Both the position numbers and the translations under genes were made by a program. A stretch of 64,000 nt of DNA from Methylobacterium amylolyticum. GTDB taxonomy: Bacteria > Pseudomonadota > Alphaproteobacteria > Rhizobiales > Beijerinckiaceae. Of this stretch, positions 34,988 to 45,062 are shown one piece after another. The notes below the pieces were generated by a model. It saw only the letters and a program-made list of their open reading frames with translations. It made no database searches and was not told the DNA's origin. The first letter of the stretch is position 1. Every line of letters begins with the position of its first letter. Location: NCBI RefSeq assembly GCF_030700245.1, contig NZ_JAUYZI010000009.1:1-64000 (forward strand), given 5' to 3'.

Positions 34988-36307
34988 TCACTCCGCCGCG
35001 GTGCGGGTCCCGCCCTGGCCGAAGCGGCGCTCGATGTAGTCGACCACGATCGCCTCGAAATCCTTGGCGAGGCTCGCGCCGCGCAGCGTCATCGCCTTCT
35101 TGCCGTCGATGAACACCGGGGCGGAGGGCGCCTCGCCGGTGCCGGGCAGCGAGATGCCGATGTCGGCGTGCTTCGACTCGCCCGGGCCGTTGACGATGCA
35201 GCCCATCACCGCGACGTTCAGGCCCTCGACCCCCGGATAGGTCTTCTTCCACTCCGGCATCGAGGTGGTGATCCAGTTCTGAATGTCGCGGGCGAGTTCC
35301 TGGAAGGTGGTCGAGGTGGTGCGGCCGCAGCCGGGGCAGGCGGCCACCAGCGGCACGAAGGTGCGGAAGCCCATGGTCTGCAGCAGTTCCTGCGCGACCT
35401 TCACCTCCACGGTCCGGTCGCCGCCGGGCTCGGGGGTGAGCGAGTAGCGGATCGTGTCGCCGATGCCCTCTTGCAGCAGCACGCCGATGGCCGCCGAGGC
35501 CGCGACGATGCCCTTCGAGCCCATGCCCGCCTCGGTCAGCCCGAGATGGATGGCGTAGTCGCCGCGGCGCGCGACCTCGCGGTAGACGGCGATCAGGTCC
35601 TGCACCGCCGAGACCTTGGCCGAGAGGATGATCCGGTCCTTCGGCAGGCCGAGTTCCTCGGCGCGCCGCGCCGAGCCGAGCGCCGAGCGGACCATCGCCT
35701 CGCGCATGACCGCGCGGGCGTCGATCGGCTTCGGGGAGCGGGCGTTCTCGTCCATCAGGTGGGTCAGCAGCTCGCCGTCGAGCGAGCCCCAGTTCGCGCC
35801 GATCCGCACGGTCTTCCCGTGCCGGATCGCCTGCTCGATGATGGTCGAGAACTGGGTGTCCTTCTTCTCCTTGAAGCCGACGTTGCCGGGGTTGATCCGG
35901 TACTTGGCCAGCGCCTCGGCGCAGGCCGGGTGGTCGGACAGGAGCTTGTGGCCGATGTAGTGGAAGTCGCCGATCAGCGGCACGTGCACGCCGATCCGGT
36001 CGAGGCGCTCGCGGATCTTCGGCACGGCGGCGGCGGCCTCGTCGCGGTCGACGGTGATGCGCACCAGCTCCGAGCCGGCCCGGGCGAGCTGGGCGACCTG
36101 CGCCACCGTGCCGTCGATGTCGGCCGTGTCGGTGTTGGTCATCGACTGGACGACAATCGGCGCCCCGCCACCGACGGTCACCGCGCCCTCGCCCGCGCCG
36201 ATGGTGACGCCCACCGTGCGGTGGCGCGGGGCCGGTCCGGCGATCTCCGGGCCGGTGCTGGCCAGCGGGTTCGCGGTCTCGGGGCGGAGGGCTTCCATGG
36301 CTTCCAT
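34988..36307 (-). CDS. ispG: 4-hydroxy-3-methylbut-2-enyl diphosphate synthase (flavodoxin)
   Basis: This 439-residue MEP-pathway enzyme converts the cyclic diphosphate MEcPP to HMBPP. Motifs are [15 protein letters not shown], the ISPG barrel with [27 protein letters not shown], and cysteines for one [4Fe-4S] cluster in ACPGCGR and [10 protein letters not shown]. The length is typical of the proteobacterial long form. The ATG at 36307 has GAAGG about 8 bases upstream. Confidence 0.96.
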   Translation of the reverse strand: MEAMEALRPETANPLASTGPEIAGPAPRHRTVGVTIGAGEGAVTVGGGAPIVVQSMTNTDTADIDGTVAQVAQLARAGSELVRITVDRDEAAAAVPKIRERLDRIGVHVPLIGDFHYIGHKLLSDHPACAEALAKYRINPGNVGFKEKKDTQFSTIIEQAIRHGKTVRIGANWGSLDGELLTHLMDENARSPKPIDARAVMREAMVRSALGSARRAEELGLPKDRIILSAKVSAVQDLIAVYREVARRGDYAIHLGLTEAGMGSKGIVAASAAIGVLLQEGIGDTIRYSLTPEPGGDRTVEVKVAQELLQTMGFRTFVPLVAACPGCGRTTSTTFQELARDIQNWITTSMPEWKKTYPGVEGLNVAVMGCIVNGPGESKHADIGISLPGTGEAPSAPVFIDGKKAMTLRGASLAKDFEAIVVDYIERRFGQGGTRTAAE

Positions 36308-36712
36308 CGTGGACCTTCGTACGGTGGACCTGCGTGCGGACGCCGGGGCGTCGGTGCGGCCCGGTTCGAACGAGCCCGCCACGCGGCGCGAACGCGTGGG
36401 TGCAGAGCGTTAGCTGCGGTCGACGCGGCGCGGCGTCAAGCCGACCGGGCGCATGCCGGCTCCCACCGCCTCATGTCGCAGAAGTGTGGCGATGTCGAGG
36501 TTGAACACTGTTCGCGGGGGCGGGTTTGCCCGCCGCTGTTGCGCGATTGCGGCGAAACGGACCGCGGAACCTTCGGCCAAGGACCTTCGGGGAGACCGGC
36601 GACGCGCGGCCGGCGCGCATGCCCCGGTTGCATGCTGCGCTGCACAATAGCGGTGGTTGATGCTGCGTTGCAGCAACCCATCTCTCCGGGTTCGACGACG
36701 CAGGAGGTCGAC
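36308..36712. other. Divergent promoter region with TGC/GCA palindromes
   Basis: This 405-bp region separates ispG and the patatin gene. It has no convincing open frame. CTGC-N3-GCAG occurs at 36663-36673 inside TGCTGCGTTGCAGCA, and a related TGCTGCGCTGCACAA lies near 36633. These resemble PhaR operators of polyhydroxybutyrate genes. Confidence 0.45.
36661..36675. promoter_or_regulatory. PhaR-like operator upstream of patatin gene
   Basis: TGCTGC-GTT-GCAGCA has 6-bp inverted arms and matches the CTGC-N3-GCAG motif reported for PhaR in Paracoccus. It lies 38 bases before the patatin start, a repressor-like position. Confidence 0.45.
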
Positions 36713-37828
36713 ATGCCGACGCAGTCCGGCGGCCCCGAGCCGCACAACCCGGCGACCGCGATTCCGGAGGGCGATCGGGCCGCGCCCGCCGCCGCGGCCC
36801 CCGGCCACGTCCTGGCCGGTCCCCGGGCCGAGAAGCCCGTCGCCCTGGCGCTCCAGGGCGGGGGTGCCCACGGCGCCTTCACCTGGGGCGTGCTCGACGC
36901 GCTGATCGAGGACGGGCGCCTCGCCTTCGAGGCGGTGACCGGGGCGAGCGCGGGGGCGATGAACGCCGTCGTGCTGGTCGACGGCTGGCTGGAGGGCGGC
37001 CCGGACGGGGCCCGCGCCGGGCTGGAGCGGTTCTGGCGCGAGGTCAGCCTCGACGGCGATCTCGGGCCGGCGCAGCGCAGCGTCGTCAGCGGCGTGCTCG
37101 GCCTGTTCAAGGGCAACCCGGTGGCCGAGTTCTGGGGCAAGGCGCTCCAGCCCAGCCCCTACGTGTCGAACCCGCTCAACATCAACCCGCTGCGCAAGGC
37201 GCTGGACCGGCAGGTCGATTTCGAGCGGCTGCGCGCGGCCGACACCGCCGGCCTGTTCGTCTCGGCGACCAACGTCTGGACCGGCAAGCTCGCGGTGTTC
37301 GAGCGCGAGCGCCTCACCGCCGACCACCTGATGGCCTCGGCCTGCCTGCCGACCGTGTTCCAGGCGGTGGAGATCGACGGCGTGCCCTACTGGGACGGCG
37401 GCTATCTCGGCAACCCGCCGCTCTATCCCCTGCACCGGGCGGCGCGGACCCGGGATATCCTGCTCGTGCAGATCAACCCCGTGGAGCGCCGCGAGACCCC
37501 CCGCACCGAGGCCGAGATCCGCGACCGGCTCAACGAGATCACCTTCAACGCCAACCTGATGCGCGAATTGCGGGCGATCGACTTCGTCGACGGGCTGATC
37601 GAGGAGGGCACGCTCGGCCGCGGCGATTACCGGCGGGTGCTCGTCCACCGCATCGACGGAACCGACGCGCTGGAGGATTCCAACGCCGCCTCGAAGCTCG
37701 ACGCCCGCTGGGCGGGGCTCCAGCGCCTGCGCGACCGGGGCCGCGCCGCCGCGCAGGACTGGCTCGCGCGCCACTTCGCGCAGGTCGGCCGGCAGAGCAC
37801 GATCGACCTCCGGCAGGCCTACCAGTAG
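36713..37828 (+). CDS. Patatin-like phospholipase
   Basis: This 371-residue patatin-like hydrolase has the oxyanion glycine motif LALQGGGAHGAFTWGV, nucleophile Ser in GASAG, catalytic Asp in YWDGGYLGNPP, and a C-terminal helical extension (RTEAEIRDRLNEITFNANLM). The class acts on acyl lipids, and some members act on polyhydroxyalkanoate. No signal peptide. AGGAGG precedes the ATG by 5 bases. The PhaR-like operator upstream suggests a link to polyhydroxybutyrate granules, but this is inference. Confidence 0.88.
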   Translation: MPTQSGGPEPHNPATAIPEGDRAAPAAAAPGHVLAGPRAEKPVALALQGGGAHGAFTWGVLDALIEDGRLAFEAVTGASAGAMNAVVLVDGWLEGGPDGARAGLERFWREVSLDGDLGPAQRSVVSGVLGLFKGNPVAEFWGKALQPSPYVSNPLNINPLRKALDRQVDFERLRAADTAGLFVSATNVWTGKLAVFERERLTADHLMASACLPTVFQAVEIDGVPYWDGGYLGNPPLYPLHRAARTRDILLVQINPVERRETPRTEAEIRDRLNEITFNANLMRELRAIDFVDGLIEEGTLGRGDYRRVLVHRIDGTDALEDSNAASKLDARWAGLQRLRDRGRAAAQDWLARHFAQVGRQSTIDLRQAYQ

Positions 37829-37961
37829 GCCCCGGTAAGCCCGGGAACCGGATCGGACCGGCGGCTGGACGGCCGCCGCGTCCGGGTGCCTCATGCAACC
37901 GAAGGTACAATTTTCGATCTACTACGGGAAATACAACTACAACTGGACGTGGCGTGATGGA

Positions 37962-37976
37962 TTAACGGCCACTTAA
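37962..37976. promoter_or_regulatory. CtrA-binding site upstream of chemoreceptor gene
   Basis: TTAA-CGGCCAC-TTAA is a perfect CtrA box 80 bases before the chemoreceptor start. CtrA controls motility and chemotaxis genes in many alphaproteobacteria. Confidence 0.6.
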
Positions 37977-38056
37977 GCGTCCGCACGTATCGGCTCCACA
38001 GTGCAGCGAGGCGTTGCATTTCTCGCCTGCTCGGCGCGAACGCCAAGGAGAGCTTC

Positions 38057-39748
38057 ATGTTGACCCGGATGGCCGACCTCAAGATCGGCGTGAAGATCGG
38101 TCTGGTCACGGCCGGCATGGTCGCCGTCACCCTCGGCGTCTCCGCGGTGTCCCTGCGCAGCAACGACACGATCGAGCGGACGAATACCTGGACCGACCAC
38201 ACGTACCAGGTCCTCAATCAGGTGACCCGGATGACCGGCGCGATGGTCGACCGGGAGACCGGCCTGCGCGGCTACCTCATCTCGGCCGACCCCGCCTTCC
38301 TCGAGCCCGAGCGCCGCGGCCGCGAGGCGTTCGCGACGGCTTGGGCGGAGGCCAAGCGCCTCACGGCGGACAATCCCGTCCAGCAGGCGCGCCTCGCCGA
38401 ACTCCAGACCCTGGCCAAGCGGTGGAGCGACACGGTGGCGGACCGCGAGATCGCCCTGATGGGCGATCCGATGACCCAGGCCGAGGCCCGCCGCGTCGAG
38501 AGCTCGGGCGCCGGCAAGGCCGCGATGGACGGGCTGCGCGCCAAGGCCGCCGAGATCGCGGACGCGGAGAGCGCCCTGCTGAAGGAGCGGTCCGCCGCCT
38601 CGGCGGACGCCATCGCCGCCTCGCGGCTGGCCAACTGGGCGAGCCTCGGGCTGATGCTGGTCATCGCGCTGGCGGGCCTCGTGCTCCTCCATCTCGGGAT
38701 CAGCCGGCCGATCCGCCGCATGACCGACGCGATGGGCCGGATCGCCGGATCCGACCTCGACGTCGCCGTGCCCGGCGTGGGCCGCCGGGACGAGATCGGC
38801 GCCATGGCCGACGCGGTGCAGATCTTCCGCGACAACCTCGCCCGGACGAAGGGGCTGGAGGAGGAGGCGGCGCTGGCGCGGGCCGGCATGGAGGCGCAGC
38901 GCCGGGCCGCCATGCGCGAGCTCGCCGACGGCTTCGAGCGGGCGGTCGGCGGCATCGTGCGCTCGGTCTCCGCCTCATCGACCGAGCTGCGGGCGACCGC
39001 GGAGGCGATGAGCGCGGCGGCCACCGAGACGGCCAGCCAGTCCACCACCGTCGCCGCCGCCGCGACGCAGGCCGGCACCAACGTGGCGACCGTCGCCGCC
39101 GCGGCGGAGGAACTCGGATCGAGCGTCACGGAGATCGGGCGGCAGGTGCAGTCCTCGGCGAGCCTCGCCCAGTCGGCGGTCGCCGATGCCGGGCGGTCGG
39201 CCGAGATCGTCGGGACCCTGCGGCAGGGGGCGGCCCGGATCGGCGACATCGTCGGCCTGATCTCCGGCATCGCCGCGCAGACCAACCTGCTCGCGCTCAA
39301 CGCCACCATCGAGGCGGCCCGCGCCGGCGCGGCGGGCCGGGGCTTCGCGGTGGTCGCCGCCGAGGTGAAGGAACTCGCCGCCCAGACGAGCCGGGCCACC
39401 GACGAGATCGGGCGCCAGATCGGCGGGATCCAGTCCGCGACGGGGGATGCGGCGGGCGCGATCGACGCCATCGTCGGCCGGATCGACGAGATGAGCGCGC
39501 TGGCCACCGCCATCGCCGCCGCGGTCGAGGAGCAGGGGGCGGCCACGCAGGAGATCGTGCGCAACGTCACGCAGGCCTCGACCGGGACCGGGGAGGTCGC
39601 CGCCAACATCGCCGGGGTTGCCGAGGCGGCCGACAGCGCGGGCGCCGCCGCCGCCCAGGTGCTGGGCTCGGCCTCCGAACTCTCGGTCCAGGCCGAGCAT
39701 CTCGACGCCGAGGTCCGGAGCTTCCTCGACACCGTCCGCGCGGCCTGA
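38057..39748 (+). CDS. Methyl-accepting chemotaxis protein (CHASE3-HAMP)
   Basis: This is a 563-residue chemoreceptor. The N-terminal helix ([20 protein letters not shown]) leads to a periplasmic CHASE3-like domain (about residues 35-185, with [21 protein letters not shown]). A second helix ([20 protein letters not shown]) is followed by HAMP ([16 protein letters not shown]) and a signalling domain with the hairpin tip [20 protein letters not shown] and [25 protein letters not shown] lies 7 bases before the ATG. No CheB/CheR tail pentapeptide is evident. The ligand is unknown. Confidence 0.93.
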   Translation: MLTRMADLKIGVKIGLVTAGMVAVTLGVSAVSLRSNDTIERTNTWTDHTYQVLNQVTRMTGAMVDRETGLRGYLISADPAFLEPERRGREAFATAWAEAKRLTADNPVQQARLAELQTLAKRWSDTVADREIALMGDPMTQAEARRVESSGAGKAAMDGLRAKAAEIADAESALLKERSAASADAIAASRLANWASLGLMLVIALAGLVLLHLGISRPIRRMTDAMGRIAGSDLDVAVPGVGRRDEIGAMADAVQIFRDNLARTKGLEEEAALARAGMEAQRRAAMRELADGFERAVGGIVRSVSASSTELRATAEAMSAAATETASQSTTVAAAATQAGTNVATVAAAAEELGSSVTEIGRQVQSSASLAQSAVADAGRSAEIVGTLRQGAARIGDIVGLISGIAAQTNLLALNATIEAARAGAAGRGFAVVAAEVKELAAQTSRATDEIGRQIGGIQSATGDAAGAIDAIVGRIDEMSALATAIAAAVEEQGAATQEIVRNVTQASTGTGEVAANIAGVAEAADSAGAAAAQVLGSASELSVQAEHLDAEVRSFLDTVRAA

Positions 39749-39818
39749 TCCGGACCCCGATCCCTGTCGGCGGTCGCAGGCAGGGATTAAATGCGGGCGG
39801 CGCGACGTTCACCCCATT

Positions 39819-40436
39819 ATGCTCGACAAGCACAAGCGCCCGGACATCGTCGAACTGCTGGGGCCGCTGCGCCGCTACGCCCGCTCGCTCACCCGCGACG
39901 CGCTGCGCGCCGACGACCTCGTGCATGATACCCTGGTGCGGGCGCTGGAATCGCAGGGTTCCCTGCGCCCGAACACCAACCTGCGCACCTGGATGATGAC
40001 GGTGCTGCACAACGCCTTCATCGACGAGCAGCGCCGCCGCCAGGTGGAGGCCCGCCACGCCGACGCCCTGGTGCAGATGAGCGACGACCGGGCGCCTCCC
40101 GCGCAGGAGGGGCAGGTCCGCCTCGCCCAGATCCGCGAGGCCTTCCTGACCCTGCCGGAGGAGCAGCGCGCCGCGCTCCACCTCGTGACGCTGGAGGGCA
40201 TGGCCTACGCCGACGCCGCCGCGGTGCTCGGCATCCCGATCGGCACGCTGATGTCCCGCCTCGGCCGGGGCCGGGCGGCGCTCCGGGCGTTCGAGGAGGG
40301 GGGGCGCTCGGCCCGGGCGGCGGACCCGGATCCTCCCCCGGCCCGGGCCCGGCCGGCCCTGCGGCTCGTCTCCGCGGATCCCCCGGCCGACCCTCCGGAT
40401 GAGGCGTCCCCGCGCCGCGCCGCCGGGGGCGCGTGA
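39819..40436 (+). CDS. ECF-family RNA polymerase sigma factor
   Basis: This 205-residue sigma-70 family protein has region 2 (YARSLTRDALRADDLVHDTL, then NLRTWMMTVLHNAFIDEQRR) and region 4 (LTLPEEQRAALHLVTLEGMA, IPIGTLMSRLGRGRAAL). A Pro/Asp-rich C-terminal extension of about 40 residues follows. The next gene, 75 bases on, encodes a membrane anti-sigma factor, so activity is probably controlled by sequestration. It is not clearly the general-stress EcfG. Confidence 0.9.
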   Translation: MLDKHKRPDIVELLGPLRRYARSLTRDALRADDLVHDTLVRALESQGSLRPNTNLRTWMMTVLHNAFIDEQRRRQVEARHADALVQMSDDRAPPAQEGQVRLAQIREAFLTLPEEQRAALHLVTLEGMAYADAAAVLGIPIGTLMSRLGRGRAALRAFEEGGRSARAADPDPPPARARPALRLVSADPPADPPDEASPRRAAGGA

Positions 40437-40511
40437 GGCGCAAAGCCCCCGCATGCACGATCGGCCGGCTCGCGGGACCATCCGCGGGCGCCGGAACCGA
40501 GGACTTCACCG

Positions 40512-41279
40512 ATGATCGATCCGATCACTGACAGCGATCTCATCGCCTTCGTCGACGGGCAGCTCGACCCCATGCGCCGGCTCGACGTCGAGGCCCATCT
40601 CGCCGCCCATCCCGAGTCCGCGGCCCGGGTGATGGCCGACCTGCACGACCGCGACGCCCTGCGCGCCTGCTTCGCGCAGGTCCCCGGGCCGGGGCCCGAG
40701 CGCAACCGCGCCCTGGCGCGCCGGCTCGACCGCTCGTTCCGCTGGCGCCGGGTCGCCTCCCGCCTGAAGCGCGCCGCCGCCATCGCCGTGCTGGTCGGCG
40801 CGGGCTGGCTCGCCCACGACGAGATCGGCCGGTTCGGCGTGCCCGACACCCTGGCCGCCGCCGCCGACCCGGCCCTGATCGAGGATGCCCGCCAGGCCCG
40901 CGCCGCGGCCAAGCTGCGCATGACGCTCGCCGCGAGCGGCGAGACCGCGCCCTACGACCGGGCCCGCATCCGGGCCGCGACCGGCATCGTCCTCCCGCCG
41001 CTGCCCGAGGGCTGGCAGGTGCGCGACCTGCAGATCTTCCCGTCCCGCCACGGCCCCGGCATCGAGATCGCCTTCGAGTCCGGCGATCTCGGCGAGACCT
41101 CCCTGTTCGCCACCCGCAACGGCCGCAGCGGCCCGGCGGCGATGACCGACTCGGTCGACGGCGCCGTCCTGTCCTGGACCGCGGGCGACACCGCCTACGC
41201 CCTGAGCGGGTCCCGGGACGACGCCGCGCTGACCCGGGCGGCCAACCTCCTCGGCGCCGGCCCGACCACCCCGCGCTGA
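40512..41279 (+). CDS. Membrane-bound anti-sigma factor
   Basis: This 255-residue protein has an N-terminal anti-sigma domain (ITDSDLIAFVDGQLDPMRRL, then HLAAHPESAARVMADL) of the RskA/ChrR-like helical type. It lacks the HxxxCxxC zinc motif. A membrane helix (AAAIAVLVGAGWLAHD) at about residues 95-110 leads to a beta-rich periplasmic domain. It is encoded just after the ECF sigma gene and should release it on an envelope signal. Confidence 0.85.
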   Translation: MIDPITDSDLIAFVDGQLDPMRRLDVEAHLAAHPESAARVMADLHDRDALRACFAQVPGPGPERNRALARRLDRSFRWRRVASRLKRAAAIAVLVGAGWLAHDEIGRFGVPDTLAAAADPALIEDARQARAAAKLRMTLAASGETAPYDRARIRAATGIVLPPLPEGWQVRDLQIFPSRHGPGIEIAFESGDLGETSLFATRNGRSGPAAMTDSVDGAVLSWTAGDTAYALSGSRDDAALTRAANLLGAGPTTPR

Positions 41280-41343
41280 GCCGGGCCCGCCCGGAGGCCG
41301 CCGCCTCTCGACTTTCCGTCGCGCCCGGTGCCAAACATCACCG

Positions 41344-41772
41344 ATGCAGGGCGAGGCAACCGGAGCGGAGGACCACGGGCTCGCGGCCCTGTTCGAGGCC
41401 GCGCGCGATGTCCGGTCGCGCGCGCACGCGCCGTACTCGCGCTTCCCCGTCGGCGCCGCCCTGCGCGACGAGGCCGGCCGCATCCATGCCGGCTGCAACG
41501 TCGAGAACGCGGCCTACCCGGTGGGCACCTGCGCCGAGGCGGGGGCGGTCGCCGCGATGGTCGCCGCGGGCGGCCGGCGCATCGCCGCGATCCTGGTCTG
41601 CGCCGCGGGAGCCGGCCCGGTCACCCCGTGCGGCGCCTGCCGCCAGCGCATCCGCGAGTTCGCCGCCCCCGACACCCCGGTCCACGCGGCGGGCCCGGAG
41701 GGCGTGATCCGGAGCTTCACGCTGGAGGCGCTGCTGCCCGCCTCCTTCGGGCCGGAGACGCTCGATGTCTGA
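41344..41772 (+). CDS. cdd: Cytidine deaminase
   Basis: This 142-residue enzyme deaminates cytidine and deoxycytidine to uridine forms. Zinc-site motifs are HAGCNVENAAYPVGTCAEA (Cys and catalytic Glu) and TPCGACRQRI. The N-terminal AHAPYSRFPVGAAL is the substrate-binding loop. It is first in a four-gene nucleoside-salvage operon, and its end overlaps the next start by 8 bases. Confidence 0.94.
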   Translation: MQGEATGAEDHGLAALFEAARDVRSRAHAPYSRFPVGAALRDEAGRIHAGCNVENAAYPVGTCAEAGAVAAMVAAGGRRIAAILVCAAGAGPVTPCGACRQRIREFAAPDTPVHAAGPEGVIRSFTLEALLPASFGPETLDV

Positions 41773-42586
41773 GGCCGAAGCGGTCACTACCCTGCGGGCG
41801 GCGGGTTTTTCCGGGCCCTACGCCTGCGCGATCGTCACCGGCACCGGTCTCGGGACGGTCGCGGCCAGCCTCGATGACGCGCAAGCCCTGGACTACGAAA
41901 GAATCCCGGGCTTTCCGGGGGCGGGGGTCAGCGGGCATCGCGGCCGGCTGCACCGGGGGCGGATCGCCGGCCGGCCGGTGCTGGTGTTCGAGGGGCGGGC
42001 GCACGCCTACGAGCGCGGCGACGCCGGCGCGATGCGGGTGCCGCTCGCATGCGCGCGGGCGCTCGGGGCCCGGCGCCTGCTGCTGACCAACGCCTCCGGC
42101 TCCCTGTGCCCGGAGGTCGGGCCCGGCCGCCTCGCGGTGCTGGCCGACCACATCAACCTCTCGGGGCTCAACCCGCTGATCGGCGAGGCCAGCGACGCGC
42201 GCTTCGTGCCGATGACCGGGGCCTACGATCCGGGGCTGCGCGCGGGCCTGCGGGCGGCCGCCTCGGCCTGCGGCCTGGATCTGCCGGACGCCGTCTACGC
42301 GTGGTTCTCCGGCCCGAGCTTCGAGACGCCGGCCGAGGTGCGGATGGCCGGGATCCTCGGCGCCGACCTCGTCGGCATGTCGACGGTGCCCGAGGTGATC
42401 CTCGCGCGTTTCCTCGGCCTGCCGGTGGCGGCGGTCTCGGCGGTGACGAACCTCGCGGCGGGCATCGCGGGCGGGGCGCCGCACCACGCCGAGACGAAAG
42501 CGGTGGCCGCCCGCGCGGCGGGCGACCTCGCCCGCCTGATCGCGGCCTTCGTCGCGGGCCTGCCGCCGGAGGAGGGAGACGCATGA
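41765..42586 (+). CDS. Purine-nucleoside phosphorylase (class II, trimeric type)
   Basis: This 273-residue PNP of the MTAP/PNP family has [12 protein letters not shown] (phosphate loop), [40 protein letters not shown] and [15 protein letters not shown]. It splits purine nucleosides with phosphate into base and ribose 1-phosphate. It overlaps cdd upstream and deoC downstream (ATGA), so the four genes form one coupled operon. Confidence 0.93.
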   Translation: MSEAEAVTTLRAAGFSGPYACAIVTGTGLGTVAASLDDAQALDYERIPGFPGAGVSGHRGRLHRGRIAGRPVLVFEGRAHAYERGDAGAMRVPLACARALGARRLLLTNASGSLCPEVGPGRLAVLADHINLSGLNPLIGEASDARFVPMTGAYDPGLRAGLRAAASACGLDLPDAVYAWFSGPSFETPAEVRMAGILGADLVGMSTVPEVILARFLGLPVAAVSAVTNLAAGIAGGAPHHAETKAVAARAAGDLARLIAAFVAGLPPEEGDA

Positions 42587-43314
42587 CCGAGTTCGACCCG
42601 CGCGCGGTCGCCGCCCGCGCCCTGCCGCTCCTCGACCTCACCGACCTCGGCGACGCCTGCACCGAGGCGAAGGCCGCCGCCCTGTGCCGGGACGCGCGGC
42701 TCGGCGGCGTGGCGGCCGTCTGCGTCTGGCCGCGCTTCGTCGACCAGTGCGCGCGGGCGCTGCGGGGCGTCGGCATCCCGGTGGCGACGGTGATCAACTT
42801 CCCCGCCGGCGGCACCGATTCCGCCGCGGCCGCCGACGACGCGGCGGAAGCCTGCCGCGACGGGGCGCACGAGATCGACCTCGTCCTGCCCTACCGCGCA
42901 TTCCTGGCCGGCGACGCGGGGACCGCCCGCGACGTGGTCGAGGCGACCCGCGACGCCTGCCCGGACGCGGTGCTGAAGGTCATCCTGGAGACGGGCGAGC
43001 TGCGCGCGCCCGAAACGATCCGGGCGGCGAGCCGCCTCGCCCTCGAAGCCGGCGCCGACTTCCTGAAGACCTCGACCGGCAAGAGCCCGGTCTCGGCGAC
43101 CCCGGAGGCGGCCGAAGCGATGCTCGCCGAGATCCGCGCCAGCGGCCGGCCCGCCGGGCTGAAGGTCTCCGGCGGCCTGCGCACAGTGGCGGATGCCGCC
43201 CTCTACCTCGCCCTCGCCGACCGCATCATGGGCCCGGGCTGGGCATCCCAAAAAACCTTCCGGCTCGGGGCGAGCAGCCTGTTCGGCGCCCTGATGGCGG
43301 CGCGGGATTCGTGA
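42583..43314 (+). CDS. deoC: Deoxyribose-phosphate aldolase
   Basis: This 243-residue class I aldolase cleaves 2-deoxyribose 5-phosphate to glyceraldehyde 3-phosphate and acetaldehyde. Schiff-base Lys is in [11 protein letters not shown], a second Lys is in [10 protein letters not shown], and KVILETGEL is also conserved. ATGA overlap with the PNP gene and GTGA overlap with deoA. It takes the sugar phosphate released by the phosphorylases after mutase action; deoB is not in this cluster. Confidence 0.95.
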   Translation: MTEFDPRAVAARALPLLDLTDLGDACTEAKAAALCRDARLGGVAAVCVWPRFVDQCARALRGVGIPVATVINFPAGGTDSAAAADDAAEACRDGAHEIDLVLPYRAFLAGDAGTARDVVEATRDACPDAVLKVILETGELRAPETIRAASRLALEAGADFLKTSTGKSPVSATPEAAEAMLAEIRASGRPAGLKVSGGLRTVADAALYLALADRIMGPGWASQKTFRLGASSLFGALMAARDS

Positions 43315-44618
43315 GCGTGCGGCTGCCGCAGGAGATCATCCGCGCCAAGCGCGACGGCCACACCCTCGACGAGGCGGCGATCACCGCCTTCGTCCAGGGC
43401 CTGACCGACGGCACGGTCACCGAGGGGCAGGCGGCGGCCTTCGCCATGGCGGTGTTCTTCCGCGGCCTCACGCTGCCCGAGCGGGTGGCGCTGACCCGGG
43501 CCAAGACCCGCTCCGGCACCGTGCTGCGCTGGGACCTGCCCGGCCCGGTCCTCGACAAGCACTCCACCGGCGGCGTCGGCGACGCGGTGAGCTTGGCCCT
43601 CGCGCCGATGGTGGCGGCCTGCGGCGGCTACGTGCCGATGATCTCCGGCCGCGGGCTCGGCCACACCGGCGGCACCCTCGACAAGCTCGCGAGCATCCCC
43701 GGCTACGACGTCGCCCCCGATCCCGCGACCTTCCAGCGGATCGTGCGGGATGTGGGCTGCGCGATCATCGGCCAAACCGAGCAGATCGCGCCCGCCGACC
43801 GGCGCCTCTACGCCGTGCGCGACGTGACCGGGACGGTGGAATCCCTCGACCTGATCACCGCCTCGATCCTGTCGAAGAAGCTCGCGGCCGGGCTCGACGG
43901 GCTGGTGATGGACGTGAAGCTGGGCTCGGGCGCGTTCATGGTGGATCCGAGCGGCGCGCGAGCGCTCGCCGAAAGCATCGTCACCGTGGCCGAGGGCGCC
44001 GGCCTCTCCACCGCCGCGCTGATCACCGACATGGACGCGCCGCTCGCCTCCAGCGCCGGCAACGCCCTGGAGGTCGCCTACGCGGTCGACTACCTCACCG
44101 GCGCGCGCCGCGAGCCGCGCTTCCACGCCGTCACGCTCGAACTCGGGGCGCTGATGCTGCGCGTCGGCGGCCTCGCCGCGACCCCGGCCGAGGCGGTGGC
44201 GGCGCTGGAGGCGAGCCTCGCCTCGGGCCGGGCCGCCGAGATGTTCTCGCGCATGGTCGCGGCGCTGGGCGGTCCCGCCGACCTCGTCGAGAAGCCGGCA
44301 AAGCACTTGCCGGTGGCGCCGGTCCGCCGAGAGGTGCGGCGCGAGGGTTCGATCGCGGCCGTGGACGCGCGGGCGGTCGGCCTCGCGGTGATCGGGCTCG
44401 GCGGCGGCCGCACCCGGCCGCAGGACGGCATCGATCCCCGGGTCGGCTTCACCGATCTCGCGCGGCCCGGGGAGGCGTCCGGCGACCGCCTCGGGACCGT
44501 GCACGCGGCGGACGAGGCGTCCGCCGACCGGGCCGAGGCGGCGCTGCGTGCGGCCTACCGGGCGGGCGAGGCGCCCCCCGGCGGGCCGGCGATCGTCGAG
44601 CGGATCGGGGCCGGCTGA
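43311..44618 (+). CDS. deoA: Thymidine phosphorylase
   Basis: This 435-residue pyrimidine-nucleoside phosphorylase opens with [17 protein letters not shown]. The phosphate-binding region has [20 protein letters not shown], then [20 protein letters not shown] and [12 protein letters not shown]. It cleaves thymidine to thymine and deoxyribose 1-phosphate. The GTG at 43311 overlaps the deoC stop. It is the last gene of the operon. Confidence 0.95.
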   Translation: MSVRLPQEIIRAKRDGHTLDEAAITAFVQGLTDGTVTEGQAAAFAMAVFFRGLTLPERVALTRAKTRSGTVLRWDLPGPVLDKHSTGGVGDAVSLALAPMVAACGGYVPMISGRGLGHTGGTLDKLASIPGYDVAPDPATFQRIVRDVGCAIIGQTEQIAPADRRLYAVRDVTGTVESLDLITASILSKKLAAGLDGLVMDVKLGSGAFMVDPSGARALAESIVTVAEGAGLSTAALITDMDAPLASSAGNALEVAYAVDYLTGARREPRFHAVTLELGALMLRVGGLAATPAEAVAALEASLASGRAAEMFSRMVAALGGPADLVEKPAKHLPVAPVRREVRREGSIAAVDARAVGLAVIGLGGGRTRPQDGIDPRVGFTDLARPGEASGDRLGTVHAADEASADRAEAALRAAYRAGEAPPGGPAIVERIGAG

Positions 44619-44637
44619 GATCCGGGCCCCGGCCGTC

Positions 44638-44940
44638 CTACCAGTGATGATGGCGGCGGTGGCCCCAGTGGCCGCGATGGTGGTGATGGTGCCCCCAGCG
44701 CGGGCCGTGATGGTGGCCCCAGTGCCGCCGGTGGCCCCAGCCGTGGTGATGGTGGTGGTGATGGCGGCGCCAGCCACCGTGGTGGCCGTAGCCGTAACCG
44801 TACTGCACGGCGACGACGCCGTCGCGGCCGTCGCCGAGGCCGGCGTCGCGCGCGAGCGGGGCGGCCATCGCCGGGGCGGCCAGCAGGCCGAGCGCCGCGG
44901 CGACGGCGAGGAGGCGGGTGCGGGCGGAGGTCGAGACCAT
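44638..44940 (-). CDS. Exported histidine-rich protein
   Basis: This 100-residue protein has a signal peptide (RTRLLAVAAALGLLAAPAMA). After a short acidic segment with an RDAGLGDGRDG stretch, the last 50 residues contain about 24 histidines with Gly, Trp and Arg, including a run of seven His. This composition can bind Ni, Cu or Zn, so periplasmic metal storage or buffering is possible. AAGGATC lies 6 bases before the ATG at 44940. The stop is 20 bases past the convergent deoA stop. Confidence 0.65.
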   Translation of the reverse strand: MVSTSARTRLLAVAAALGLLAAPAMAAPLARDAGLGDGRDGVVAVQYGYGYGHHGGWRRHHHHHHHGWGHRRHWGHHHGPRWGHHHHHRGHWGHRRHHHW

Positions 44941-45062
44941 CGAGGATCCTTCCTGTCTGCTGCCGGATGCGGGACCGCGCCCGGGCATGGGACAGGTGTG
45001 GCGCACCGCGGATGACGCGGACGTGATCCGGGTCTTCAGACCGAGTTCAGGGAGGCGGGCGG

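Noticed and set aside
36434-37140. Minus-strand frames opposite the patatin gene
   Set aside because: Low-complexity Arg/Pro/Ser products with no start signal; shadows of the real gene.
34694-37828. Single 1,044-codon plus-strand frame covering the ispG region and the patatin gene
   Set aside because: Only the last 371 codons have patatin motifs and a good ribosome-binding site; the first 670 are antisense to ispG.
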